Part shown: positions 45,511 to 53,727 of the stretch, one piece after another
How positions within the stretch are numbered: the stretch's first letter is position 1
Layout: the number at the start of each line of letters is the position of its first letter
Program-made: the position numbers and the translations under genes
Source of the DNA: Nitriliruptoraceae bacterium
Lineage (GTDB): Bacteria > Actinomycetota > Nitriliruptoria > Nitriliruptorales > Nitriliruptoraceae
DNA length: 64,000 nucleotides
Direction of reading: 5' to 3'
Assembly: GCA_018401275.1 (NCBI GenBank)
Contig: JAGYKW010000001.1
Coordinates: 372,001 to 436,000, forward strand
The notes under the pieces: generated by a model
Told to the model about the DNA's origin: nothing
The model's input: only the letters and a program-made list of their open reading frames with translations
The model's database searches: none

Positions 45511-45516
45511 TAGGCT
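45511..45516 (+). promoter_or_regulatory. −10 element for relA
   Basis: TAGGCT, predicted start near 45523, 20 bases before the ATG and directly upstream of GGAGG. Confidence 0.45.
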
Positions 45517-45542
45517 CGTCGCGACGAGCGGAGGCGGTGCAG

Positions 45543-47918
45543 ATGGGCTCGGACCCGCAGTCCGGCGGTCCTCCGGGCGCCCCGGCAGTGGGCGTCCCGC
45601 TCGCCCCTGTGCCGTCGAGCTCGACCGTGCCGCCGCGGCCATCGGGCGTGTGGGCCGTGCTCGCCCGCCTGCCGCTCGGTTCGCGTGAGTCCGTCCCGCC
45701 CGAGCTCGAGGGGCTCGCCACCGCCATCCGCCGCGAGTCACGCGCCGAGCTGCGCGAGGTCATCCGCGCCTATCACTATGCGCGCGTGATGCACGAGGGT
45801 CAGAAGCGTCGCAGTGGTGAGGACTACATCACCCATCCCGTCGCCGTCGCGACCAACCTCGCCTCGCTCGGACTCGGGACGGCGACGCTGCTCGCCGCGC
45901 TGCTGCACGACACCGTCGAGGACACGCCGGCCTCGCTCGAGGACATCCGCGAGGGCTTCGGTGACGAGGTCGCCCTGCTCGTCGACGGTGTGACGAAGCT
46001 CGACCGCATCCAGACCGAGTCGAAGCAGGAGCAGCAGGCGGAGACGTTGCGCAAGATGGTCGTCGCCATGGCGCGCGACATCCGGGTGCTCGTCATCAAG
46101 CTCGCCGACCGTATGCACAACATGCAGACGCTCGGCGTGATGCCGCGCGACAAGCAGAAGCGCATCGCGCAGGAGACCCTCGACATCTACGCGCCGCTCG
46201 CGCACCGGCTCGGCATGCAGGCGTTCAAGCTGGAGCTCGAGGACCTCGGCTTCGCCACGCTGCACCCGAAGCGCTTCGAGGAGATCGTCACGCTCGTCGA
46301 CGAGCGCAACCCGGAACGCGAGGTGTACCTCGAGGCCGTGATGGCGTCGATCCGCGACGAGCTGCGTGCCGTGCGCGTGCGCGGTGACGTCACGGGACGC
46401 CCGAAGCACTACTACTCGATCTACCAGAAGATGGTCCTGCGCGGGAAGGAGTTCGACGAGATCCACGACCTCGTCGCCGTCCGCGTCATCGTCGAGAGCG
46501 TGCGCGACTGCTACGCCGTGCTCGGCCAGCTGCACTCGGTGTGGCGTCCGGTCCCCGGGCGGTTCAAGGACTACATCGCGATGCCGAAGCTGAACCGCTA
46601 CCAGTCGCTGCACACGACGGTGGTGGGGACGGGCGGAAGGCAGATCGAGATCCAGATCCGCACGTCCGAGATGCATCGCACCGCCGAGTTCGGCGTCGCG
46701 GCCCACTGGAAGTACAAGGATCCGTCGAAGGGGGAGGGCGACGCCGCCGAGCTGCCGTGGCTCTCCCAGCTGCTCGAGTGGCAGGACGAGATCAGCGAGC
46801 CCGACGACTACCTCGAGTCGCTGCGCATCGACCTCTACCAGGACGAGGTGTTCGTCTTCACCCCTAAGGGTGAGGTCCTCGGACTGCCGGCGCGCTCCAC
46901 GCCGATCGACTTCGCCTACGCGGTGCACACCGAGGTCGGGCACCGCTGCATCGGCGCGCGGGTGAACGGGCGGCTCGTCTCGCTCGATCACGAGCTCGAC
47001 AACGGTGACACCATCGAGATCATGACGACCCGCGCGGAGGACGCCGGTCCGTCGCGCGACTGGCTGCGGCTCGCGGTGTCGTCGCGGGCGCGGTCCAAGA
47101 TCCGCGCGCACTTCAACAAGGAGCGTCGCGAGGACACGTTCGTGCGCGGTCGTGACGCGATCCAGCGTGGACTGCGGCGCAAGGGCATCGGTTACGCCCG
47201 CGTCATGGCGTCGGGTGAGCTCGCTGAGGTCGCCCGCGGGCTCAACTACCGCGGCACCGACCAGCTGTTCCTGGCCGTGGGCGAGGGCCACGTCGCCGCT
47301 GCCACGGTCGTGCAGTCGGTCGTCGACCGGCTCGTGGACGATGACGCGCCGGAGGAGGTCGCTTTCGCACCGGTCACGCGGTCGAGCCCGATCCGTATCG
47401 GTGGGCTCGGCGATGGTGATGCGGTCGAGGTCGAGGGGGACACGGGCATGCTGGTGCGCCTCGCGCGCTGCTGCACGCCGGTCCCCGGTGACGCCATCGA
47501 GGGCTTCGTGACGCGCGGACGCGGCGTGTCGGTGCATCGCGTCGACTGCCCCAACGTCGGCGACCTGCGTCAGGAGCCCGAGCGCTTCGTGCCCGTCGCC
47601 TGGGCCGCGGACTCCGGCTCGACGTTCCGCGTCGCCGTCGAGGTCGAGGCGTTCGACCGCAAGCACCTGCTGCGCGACGTCACGTCCGTGCTCGGTGACC
47701 TGCACCTGTCCATCGTGTCCGCCCAGGTCGCGACCCGCCCCGACCGTGTCGCGGTGCTGCGGTTCTCCTTCGAGCTGGCCGATCCCGCACACCTCACCCA
47801 TGCCATCAGCACGATCGCCGGTGTCGAGGGTGTCTACGACGTCTACCGCGTCGTGCCGCGCGCGGTCGGCAGCGCCGCGCACGGCGGTGCCGGCGACGCA
47901 GCGGACGGCGAGGCGTGA
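45543..47918 (+). CDS. relA: Bifunctional (p)ppGpp synthetase/hydrolase (Rel)
   Basis: 791 residues from the ATG at 45543 (GGAGG at −10; a GTG six bases earlier is too close to it). Domains: HD hydrolase (~75–225), with YITHPVAVA, LLHDTVEDT and DRMHNM all intact; RelA/SpoT synthetase (~285–420, FKDYIAMPKLNRYQSLHTTV in part); TGS (~450–510, VFTPKGEVLGLPARSTPIDFAY in part); a helical/zinc-finger region with a CC pair (RCCTPVPGD); and ACT (~700–780). Both catalytic sites look active, as in the single Rel of most Actinobacteria. It sets the (p)ppGpp level in response to uncharged tRNA on ribosomes. The stop overlaps the MBL gene (GTGA). Confidence 0.97.
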   Translation: MGSDPQSGGPPGAPAVGVPLAPVPSSSTVPPRPSGVWAVLARLPLGSRESVPPELEGLATAIRRESRAELREVIRAYHYARVMHEGQKRRSGEDYITHPVAVATNLASLGLGTATLLAALLHDTVEDTPASLEDIREGFGDEVALLVDGVTKLDRIQTESKQEQQAETLRKMVVAMARDIRVLVIKLADRMHNMQTLGVMPRDKQKRIAQETLDIYAPLAHRLGMQAFKLELEDLGFATLHPKRFEEIVTLVDERNPEREVYLEAVMASIRDELRAVRVRGDVTGRPKHYYSIYQKMVLRGKEFDEIHDLVAVRVIVESVRDCYAVLGQLHSVWRPVPGRFKDYIAMPKLNRYQSLHTTVVGTGGRQIEIQIRTSEMHRTAEFGVAAHWKYKDPSKGEGDAAELPWLSQLLEWQDEISEPDDYLESLRIDLYQDEVFVFTPKGEVLGLPARSTPIDFAYAVHTEVGHRCIGARVNGRLVSLDHELDNGDTIEIMTTRAEDAGPSRDWLRLAVSSRARSKIRAHFNKERREDTFVRGRDAIQRGLRRKGIGYARVMASGELAEVARGLNYRGTDQLFLAVGEGHVAAATVVQSVVDRLVDDDAPEEVAFAPVTRSSPIRIGGLGDGDAVEVEGDTGMLVRLARCCTPVPGDAIEGFVTRGRGVSVHRVDCPNVGDLRQEPERFVPVAWAADSGSTFRVAVEVEAFDRKHLLRDVTSVLGDLHLSIVSAQVATRPDRVAVLRFSFELADPAHLTHAISTIAGVEGVYDVYRVVPRAVGSAAHGGAGDAADGEA

Positions 47919-48631
47919 GCGGCGCCCTCCTCGAGGCGGCAGCGCTGGGCGCATGGGCGACCAACTGCGTCGTGCTGGGCGATCGCGCGACGGGCGAGGC
48001 CGTCGTGGTCGACCCCGGTCAGCACGGCGAGCAGGCGGTCCCGGTCCTGCTCGAGCGGGTCGGGCTGCGGGCCAGCGCCATCCTGCTCACCCATGCGCAC
48101 CTCGACCACCTGTGGGCCGCTCCGGCGCTCGCACGCACGCTCGACGTGCCGGTCCATCTCCATCCGGACGACGCTTGGTTGTGGGCCAGGCCCGAGGAGG
48201 CGTTCGGGCCGCAGGGTGCGCAGCTCGCCGCTGGGTTCGGCTTCTCCGACTGGGACGTCGACGGCATCGACCTGCGCCCGCTCGCGCACGGGCAACGGCT
48301 CGAGCTCGCAGGCCTGCGCATCGACGTGCACCACACGCCCGGGCACACCCCCGGCCACGTCATCTTCACCACCGACGACCTCGTCGGCGCCACGCTGCGC
48401 CTCGACGAGCGCCCGCTCGATGCGACGGGGACGGTCATGCTCGCCGGGGACCTGCTGTTCGCAGGCTCGATCGGCCGGACGGACCTCGCTGGGGGCGATC
48501 CGGCAGCGATGGCGCGCTCCTTGGCCGCCTGCATGGCAGGATGCACGGACGCGACGCTCGTGATCCCCGGCCACGGCGGCGCGACGACCATCGGTGCCGA
48601 GCGCGACACGAACCCGTTCCTGCCCCGCTGA
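47915..48631 (+). CDS. Metallo-β-lactamase-fold hydrolase (glyoxalase II-like)
   Basis: 238 residues. The binuclear-zinc motif THAHLDH is at ~60–66, followed by HTPGHTPGH near 145, AGDLLFAGSIGRTDL near 183 and IPGHGG near 217. This pattern is that of the YcbL/glyoxalase II-like group, which hydrolyses thioesters such as lactoylglutathione in other bacteria; Actinobacteria use different thiols, so the true substrate is open. The GTG start overlaps the relA stop (GTGA), and this MBL gene between relA and hisS is a regular feature of actinobacterial genomes. Confidence 0.92.
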   Translation: MSGALLEAAALGAWATNCVVLGDRATGEAVVVDPGQHGEQAVPVLLERVGLRASAILLTHAHLDHLWAAPALARTLDVPVHLHPDDAWLWARPEEAFGPQGAQLAAGFGFSDWDVDGIDLRPLAHGQRLELAGLRIDVHHTPGHTPGHVIFTTDDLVGATLRLDERPLDATGTVMLAGDLLFAGSIGRTDLAGGDPAAMARSLAACMAGCTDATLVIPGHGGATTIGAERDTNPFLPR

Positions 48632-48658
48632 CACTGCCCGCCGCACCGAGGAGTCCGC

Positions 48659-50026
48659 ATGCCAGCCGCCGACGTCACGCCGCCGTCGGGCACGCGTGAC
48701 CTGTTCCCCGCCGACGTGCTGCTTCGTCGCCGGACGTTCGCGGCCATCCAGGACACCTTCGAGCGCCACGGCTTCGAACCGCTCGACACGCCCGCGTTCG
48801 AACGCCTCGACGTCCTCACCGGCAAGTACGGCGAGGAGGGCGAGCAGCTGATCTTCCGCATCCTGCGCCGTGGCGAGCATGCCGCGAGCGGTGAGGCGGA
48901 CCTCGCGCTGCGCTACGACCTCACCGTGCCGCTCGCCCGCGTCGTCGCGCGCTACGGATCGCAGCTGCCGTCGCCCTTCAAGCGCTACCAGATCGCGAGC
49001 GTGTGGCGTGCGGACCGCCCGGGCCGTGGACGCTTCCGCGAGTTCACCCAGTGCGACATCGACGTCGCCGGGGCGAGCTCGCTCGTCGCTGACGCGTCGG
49101 TGGTGCTCGCGCTCATCGATGCGCTCGCAGCGATCGGGCTCGAGGGTGTCACGGTGCACCTCAACGACCGCGATGCTCTGCACGGGCTCGTCGCCGCGTA
49201 CGGCATCCCGGAGGCGCTCGGTGCGTCCGCGCTCACGGCACTCGACAAGCTCGCCAAGATCGGTCCCGATGGTGTCGCGGACGAGCTGCGCGCCCGGGGG
49301 GTCGCCGACGACGCGGTCGCGGCCCTGCACGCGGACCTGAGCGCCGCCGATCCGACCGCAGCGATCGTCGCGCGCGTGAGGTCGGACGCGCGCGGACGGG
49401 TGGGACTCGACCGCATCGCCGAGCTCATGGCACTGCTCCCGGCCGAGGCGGGCGTCGACGTCGTGCACGACCCGGTGCTCGCGCGCGGGCTCGGCTACTA
49501 CACCGGACCCGTCTTCGAGCTCACCCACCCCGCGCTCGACGCGTCCATCGCCGCCGGTGGCCGCTACGACGGCCTCATCGGGATGTTCGGTGACGAGCCC
49601 GTGCCGGCGGTCGGTGGCTCGCTCGGTCTCGAGCGCATCCTGCTCATCCTCGCCGAGCAGCAGGGCCTGGAGGCGGGTGGGGCCGGTCCGGGACCGGACG
49701 TGCTCGCCACCGTGCTCGACCCGGCGGACGCTGCCGACATCCTGGCCGTGGCCGTCCGGCTGCGCAGCGCGGGCATCGGCGTCGACGTGTACAGCGGCGA
49801 GGGGCGGATGAAGAAGCAGCTGCGCCACGCCGATCGCCGAGGGGCCCGCTTCGCGCTCGTGCGCGGGGCCACCGAGCGGGCCGCCGGTAGCGTGACCCTC
49901 AAGGAGCTCACGTCCGGTGAGCAGACCACCCTGTCCGAGGAGGAGGCGGTCCGCTTCCTGCGCGGACGGCTCGCCGAAGCCGGCGGACGTGACGGCGGAC
50001 GTGACGGCGGCCGCACCGACGGTTGA
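48659..50026 (+). CDS. hisS: Histidyl-tRNA synthetase
   Basis: 455 residues. Class-II synthetase: motif 1 region TPPSGTRDLFPADVLLRRR (in part), motif 2 KRYQIASVWRADRPGRGRFREF (in part), the histidine-specific HisA loop LARGLGYYTGPVFEL and the motif-3 GGRYDGLIGMFG. A C-terminal anticodon-binding domain follows. The final ~15 residues are an added GGRDGGRDGG tail encoded by a repeated 12-base unit at ~49981–50010. The ATG has GGAG eight bases upstream. aspS follows after 93 bases. Confidence 0.97.
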   Translation: MPAADVTPPSGTRDLFPADVLLRRRTFAAIQDTFERHGFEPLDTPAFERLDVLTGKYGEEGEQLIFRILRRGEHAASGEADLALRYDLTVPLARVVARYGSQLPSPFKRYQIASVWRADRPGRGRFREFTQCDIDVAGASSLVADASVVLALIDALAAIGLEGVTVHLNDRDALHGLVAAYGIPEALGASALTALDKLAKIGPDGVADELRARGVADDAVAALHADLSAADPTAAIVARVRSDARGRVGLDRIAELMALLPAEAGVDVVHDPVLARGLGYYTGPVFELTHPALDASIAAGGRYDGLIGMFGDEPVPAVGGSLGLERILLILAEQQGLEAGGAGPGPDVLATVLDPADAADILAVAVRLRSAGIGVDVYSGEGRMKKQLRHADRRGARFALVRGATERAAGSVTLKELTSGEQTTLSEEEAVRFLRGRLAEAGGRDGGRDGGRTDG

Positions 50027-50049
50027 GCAGCCGCGAGCGTCCCGACAGC

Positions 50050-50075
50050 AGCCACCGAACAGCCACCGAACAGCC
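50050..50075. repeat. Short tandem repeat between hisS and aspS
   Basis: Two full copies of the 11-base unit AGCCACCGAAC (50050–50060, 50061–50071) and the start of a third (AGCC). No gene covers it; it is probably slippage-generated and its function, if any, is unknown. Confidence 0.6.
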
Positions 50076-50119
50076 CATGAACGACACCCGAGCGACCCCG
50101 GCACCACCCTGGAGGGACC

Positions 50120-51961
50120 GTGAGCATCACCCCCTACGGCGCCATGCGCAGCCACGGAGCCGGCGTGCTCCGCGCCGAGGACGCCGGCAGCGAGGTGCAG
50201 CTCGCCGGTTGGATCGCGACCCGACGTGACCACGGCGGCGTCGTGTTCCTCGACCTGCGCGACCGCTCCGGTGTCGTGCAGGTCGTCGCGGACCCTGCGG
50301 TCGCGGCCGGACTCGTCGAGGCCGCCCAGCGGCTGCGCGACGAGTGGGTCGTGCGCGTCGTCGGAACGGTGCGTCCGCGCCCCGAGGGCATGCGCAACCC
50401 GAAGCTTCCCACCGGTGACGTCGAGGTCGCCGCGAGCGCCATCGAGGTGCTCAGCGAGTCACGCACGCCGCCGTTCCCCGTCGAGGACGACGTCGAGGTG
50501 GGGGAGGACCTGCGCCTGCTCCACCGCTACGTCGACCTGCGTCGTCCGCGCATGGCCCGCAACCTGGCGCTGCGCTCGCAGGCGCTGTCGGTGATCCGCA
50601 GCGTCATGGAGCGCCACGGCTTCCTCGAGGTCGAGACGCCCCAGCTCACGCGCCCCACACCCGAGGGTGCGCGCGACTTCCTCGTGCCTTCGCGCATCCG
50701 TCCGCGCGAGTCGTACGCGCTGCCGCAGTCGCCGCAGCTGTTCAAGCAGCTGCTGATGGTGGGCGGCGTCGAGCGCTACTACCAGATCGCGCGCTGCTTC
50801 CGCGATGAGGACCTGCGCGCCGATCGTCAGCCGGAGTTCACACAGCTCGACGTCGAGCTGTCCTTCGGTGACGAGGAGGACGTGTACGCGCTGATGGAGG
50901 AGCTGTACGCCGAGCTGTGGTCGACGTGTCTCGGTGTCGAGCTGCCGACCCCGTTCCCGCGCATCACCTACGCGGAGGCGATGGCCCGCTTCGGCTCCGA
51001 CAAGCCCGACCTGCGCTACGGCCTCGAGCTCGTCGACCTGTCGGCGGTGCTCGCCGGCACCGGCGTGGGCGTCTTCTCCGGGGCGCTGAGCGAGGGCGGC
51101 AGTGTCGTGGCGCTGTGCGTGCCCGTCGGCGCGCCGCTCACGCGCCGCGAGCTCGACGGCTGGGTCGACTGGGCCAAGGCTCGCGGTGCGGGCGGGCTCG
51201 CCTGGGGCGTCGTCGAGCACAGCGAGGACGGCGCGGACGGCGCGGGAGGCGTGACGCTGCGCTCGCCGCTGGCGAAGTTCCTCACCGCCGAGGAGATCGC
51301 GGGCATCCTCGCCGCATGCGGCGCGGCACTCGGCGACACGATCCTGTTCGCCGCCGGGGCGACCGATGCGACGCGCACGCTCATGGGTGCGCTGCGCGTC
51401 GCGCTGGCTGCCGAGCGCGGGCTCGTGCCCGACGGCGAGTGGCGCTTCCTGTGGGTCACCGAGCCGCCGATGTTCGATGCAGCCACCGACCGTGCAGGCC
51501 GGCCGACGGGCGGCTGGGTCCCCAACCACCATCCGTTCACGGCACCCGGCGCCCCGTACGTCGACGGGTTCGAGTCGGACCCGGGCAGCGCGACCAGTCG
51601 CGCCTACGACATCGTGCTCAACGGGGTCGAGCTGGCCTCCGGATCGATCCGTATCCACGACGCGGAGCTGCAGCGACGTGTGTTCCGTTTCCTGGGCATC
51701 TCCGACGAGGACGCCGAGGCGAAGTTCGGGTTCCTGCTGCGCGGCCTCGCGCACGGTGTCCCGCCCCACGGCGGGATCGCGCCCGGCATCGACCGCACCA
51801 TCATGCTGATGGCCGGCGAGGACTCGATCCGCGAGGTCATCGCGTTCCCCAAGACCCAGTCCGGTGCCTGCCCGCTCACCGACGCGCCCGCCCCCTACGA
51901 CGAGGGCGCGCTGACCGAGCTCGGGCTGCGCCTCATCCCCCAGCCGCCCCGCGCGACGTGA
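50120..51961 (+). CDS. aspS: Aspartyl-tRNA synthetase (bacterial type)
   Basis: 613 residues with the bacterial GAD insertion. Domains: OB-fold anticodon binding (~10–105, GWIATRRDHGGVVFLDLRDRSG in part), class-II core motif 1 around VIRSVMERHGFLEVETPQL (in part), motif 2 RYYQIARCFRDEDLRADRQPEF (in part), the GAD domain (~300–415) and motif 3 GIAPGIDRTIMLMAGEDSIRE (in part). The GTG at 50120 has GGAGG six bases upstream. The stop overlaps rarA (GTGA). Whether it charges tRNA-Asn too (non-discriminating) cannot be judged here. Confidence 0.97.
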   Translation: MSITPYGAMRSHGAGVLRAEDAGSEVQLAGWIATRRDHGGVVFLDLRDRSGVVQVVADPAVAAGLVEAAQRLRDEWVVRVVGTVRPRPEGMRNPKLPTGDVEVAASAIEVLSESRTPPFPVEDDVEVGEDLRLLHRYVDLRRPRMARNLALRSQALSVIRSVMERHGFLEVETPQLTRPTPEGARDFLVPSRIRPRESYALPQSPQLFKQLLMVGGVERYYQIARCFRDEDLRADRQPEFTQLDVELSFGDEEDVYALMEELYAELWSTCLGVELPTPFPRITYAEAMARFGSDKPDLRYGLELVDLSAVLAGTGVGVFSGALSEGGSVVALCVPVGAPLTRRELDGWVDWAKARGAGGLAWGVVEHSEDGADGAGGVTLRSPLAKFLTAEEIAGILAACGAALGDTILFAAGATDATRTLMGALRVALAAERGLVPDGEWRFLWVTEPPMFDAATDRAGRPTGGWVPNHHPFTAPGAPYVDGFESDPGSATSRAYDIVLNGVELASGSIRIHDAELQRRVFRFLGISDEDAEAKFGFLLRGLAHGVPPHGGIAPGIDRTIMLMAGEDSIREVIAFPKTQSGACPLTDAPAPYDEGALTELGLRLIPQPPRAT

Positions 51962-53451
51962 GCGACGCGCCTCGGCTCGGCCTCGCCGACATCACCGACG
52001 GGCTCGACGTGAGCGACGCGTCCGACGGTGCCCGTCAGGACGTCGTGCTGGTCGACACGGCCGGCATGCCGCTCGCGGCGCGCCTGCGACCGCGCGACCT
52101 CGGCGAGTTCGTCGGTCAGCAGCAGGCGGTCGGGGACGGGCGTCCGCTGCGGCGCATGCTCGACCGCGGAGCGCTGTCCTCGCTCGTGCTGTGGGGCCCG
52201 CCGGGGGTGGGCAAGACCTCGCTGGCTCGTGTCATCGCTGGCTGCGTGGACGCCACGTGGGTCGAGCTGTCCGCGGTCACCGCCGGGGTCAAGGACGTGC
52301 GTCGCGCGCTCGAGGAGGGCCGTAGCCGCCTCGAGCTGCGCGGTCGTCGGACCCTGCTGTTCATCGACGAGATCCACCGCTTCAACAAGGCCCAGCAGGA
52401 CGCGCTGCTCCCCGGCGTCGAGGCCGGCTGGGTCACGCTCGTCGGTGCGACGACCGAGAACCCGTTCTTCGAGCTCAACGCGCCGCTGCTGTCGCGCTGC
52501 CAGCTCGTGCGCCTCGAGCCGCTCGAGGACGCCGACGTGCGCACGCTGCTGGAGCGCGCCGTCGCCGACACCGAGCGCGGCCTGGCGGGACGCGTCAGCC
52601 TCACCGAGGACGCGCTCAGCCATCTCGCCGCGGTCGCCGAGGGTGATGCGCGCGCAGCACTGTCGGCGCTCGAGGTCGCGGCGTCCGCCGCCGGCGTGCA
52701 CGGTCCGGCCGGGACGCTGTTCGACCCGGACACCAGCGACGGGACCGCGTCCGGACCGATCGCGCTCGACGTCGAGGCGGTCGCGGGCGCGCTGCGCCGC
52801 TTCCGCTACGACCGCGCGTCCGACGCCCACTACGACCAGGTGTCCGCGTTCATCAAGTCGATCCGCGGCTCCGATCCCGATGCGGCCGTCTACTGGCTGA
52901 CGCGCATGCTCGCAGCAGGGGAGGACCCGCGCTTCCTCGCGCGCCGCATGGTCATCCTCGCCTCCGAGGACGTCGGACTCGCCGACCGCAGCGCGCTGCC
53001 GCTGGCCGTCGCCGCCTTCGAGGCGCTCGACCGCGTCGGCCTGCCCGAGGCCCGCTACGCGCTCACCCACGTCGCGATCGCGCTGGCGGTCGCGCCGAAG
53101 TCCAACCGGGTGACCACCGCGATGGCCGCGGCGGACGCGCTGATCGCGCAGACGGGTGACGTCCCGGTGCCGATCCACCTGCGCGACACGCACAACCGTT
53201 CGATGCGCCGCTGGCTCGCGGAACGTGGCCCCGACGGCCGTCCAGCACGCACCTACGAGTATCCTCACGACCATCCGAACGGGGTCGCCGCCGGCCAGCC
53301 GCACCTCCCGGACGGTCTCGAGGGGCGGGTGCTCTACGAGCCGTCCGACCACGGCCACGAGGCGCCCCTGGTCGACTGGGTGGCCCAGCTGCGCGCCCTG
53401 CGACAGCCCACGACACCCGACAGCCCCGCACGCCCCGCCCACGACCGCTGA
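51958..53451 (+). CDS. rarA: Replication-associated recombination ATPase RarA (MgsA)
   Basis: 497 residues from the GTG at 51958, which overlaps the aspS stop. A ~45-residue non-conserved N-terminus precedes LRPRDLGEFVGQQ. AAA+ core: Walker A GPPGVGKTSLA near residue 82, Walker B FIDEIHRFNKAQQDALLPGVEAG (in part), sensor GATTENPFFELN. A C-terminal domain (~310–480) carries AFIKSIRGSDPDAAVYWLTRM (in part) and the DHPNG/Q-rich end. RarA tetramers act at stalled forks and gaps near RecFOR and SSB. The order aspS–rarA–(DUF6167-like)–alaS is actinobacterial. Confidence 0.95.
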   Translation: MSDAPRLGLADITDGLDVSDASDGARQDVVLVDTAGMPLAARLRPRDLGEFVGQQQAVGDGRPLRRMLDRGALSSLVLWGPPGVGKTSLARVIAGCVDATWVELSAVTAGVKDVRRALEEGRSRLELRGRRTLLFIDEIHRFNKAQQDALLPGVEAGWVTLVGATTENPFFELNAPLLSRCQLVRLEPLEDADVRTLLERAVADTERGLAGRVSLTEDALSHLAAVAEGDARAALSALEVAASAAGVHGPAGTLFDPDTSDGTASGPIALDVEAVAGALRRFRYDRASDAHYDQVSAFIKSIRGSDPDAAVYWLTRMLAAGEDPRFLARRMVILASEDVGLADRSALPLAVAAFEALDRVGLPEARYALTHVAIALAVAPKSNRVTTAMAAADALIAQTGDVPVPIHLRDTHNRSMRRWLAERGPDGRPARTYEYPHDHPNGVAAGQPHLPDGLEGRVLYEPSDHGHEAPLVDWVAQLRALRQPTTPDSPARPAHDR

Positions 53452-53484
53452 CCGCTACCGCCACCGCTGACCGACGAGGCCTCC

Positions 53485-53727
53485 GTGCGACGCATCCTCT
53501 CCTTCGCCCTCGGGCTCGGCATCGGGCTCGTGATCGGTGGCAACGTGGTGCGTCGCCTCGACGCCGTCCAGCAGCGCTTCGCCCCCGACCGCATCGGGGT
53601 CGCGGCGAGCGCGTTCGTCGACCGCACGCGTGATCGGGTCGCGGACACCCTCGGTGCCCGCGCACGCGGACCGCGTGACGGCCAGCGTGACGCTCAGCGT
53701 GATGGCGGGACCCCGTGGACTCGCTGA
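53485..53727 (+). CDS. Small membrane protein between rarA and alaS (DUF6167-like)
   Basis: 80 residues, GTG start. The N-terminus is a glycine-rich membrane helix (residues 4–21, ILSFALGLGIGLVIGGNV), followed by an amphipathic, charged region (RRLDAVQQRF … VDRTRDRVADTL) and an Arg/Asp/Gln low-complexity tail. Size, position and the hydrophobic-then-amphipathic layout fit the DUF6167-type genes found before alaS in Streptomyces and relatives; similarity at the residue level is weak. It overlaps the alaS start by 13 bases in another frame. Function unknown. Confidence 0.7.
   Translation: MRRILSFALGLGIGLVIGGNVVRRLDAVQQRFAPDRIGVAASAFVDRTRDRVADTLGARARGPRDGQRDAQRDGGTPWTR

Noticed and set aside
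49981-50010. Repeated GACGGCGGACGT-type units at the hisS 3' end as a CRISPR-like or regulatory repeat
   Set aside because: They keep the reading frame and code for a GGRD tail, so slippage inside a coding sequence is enough to explain them.
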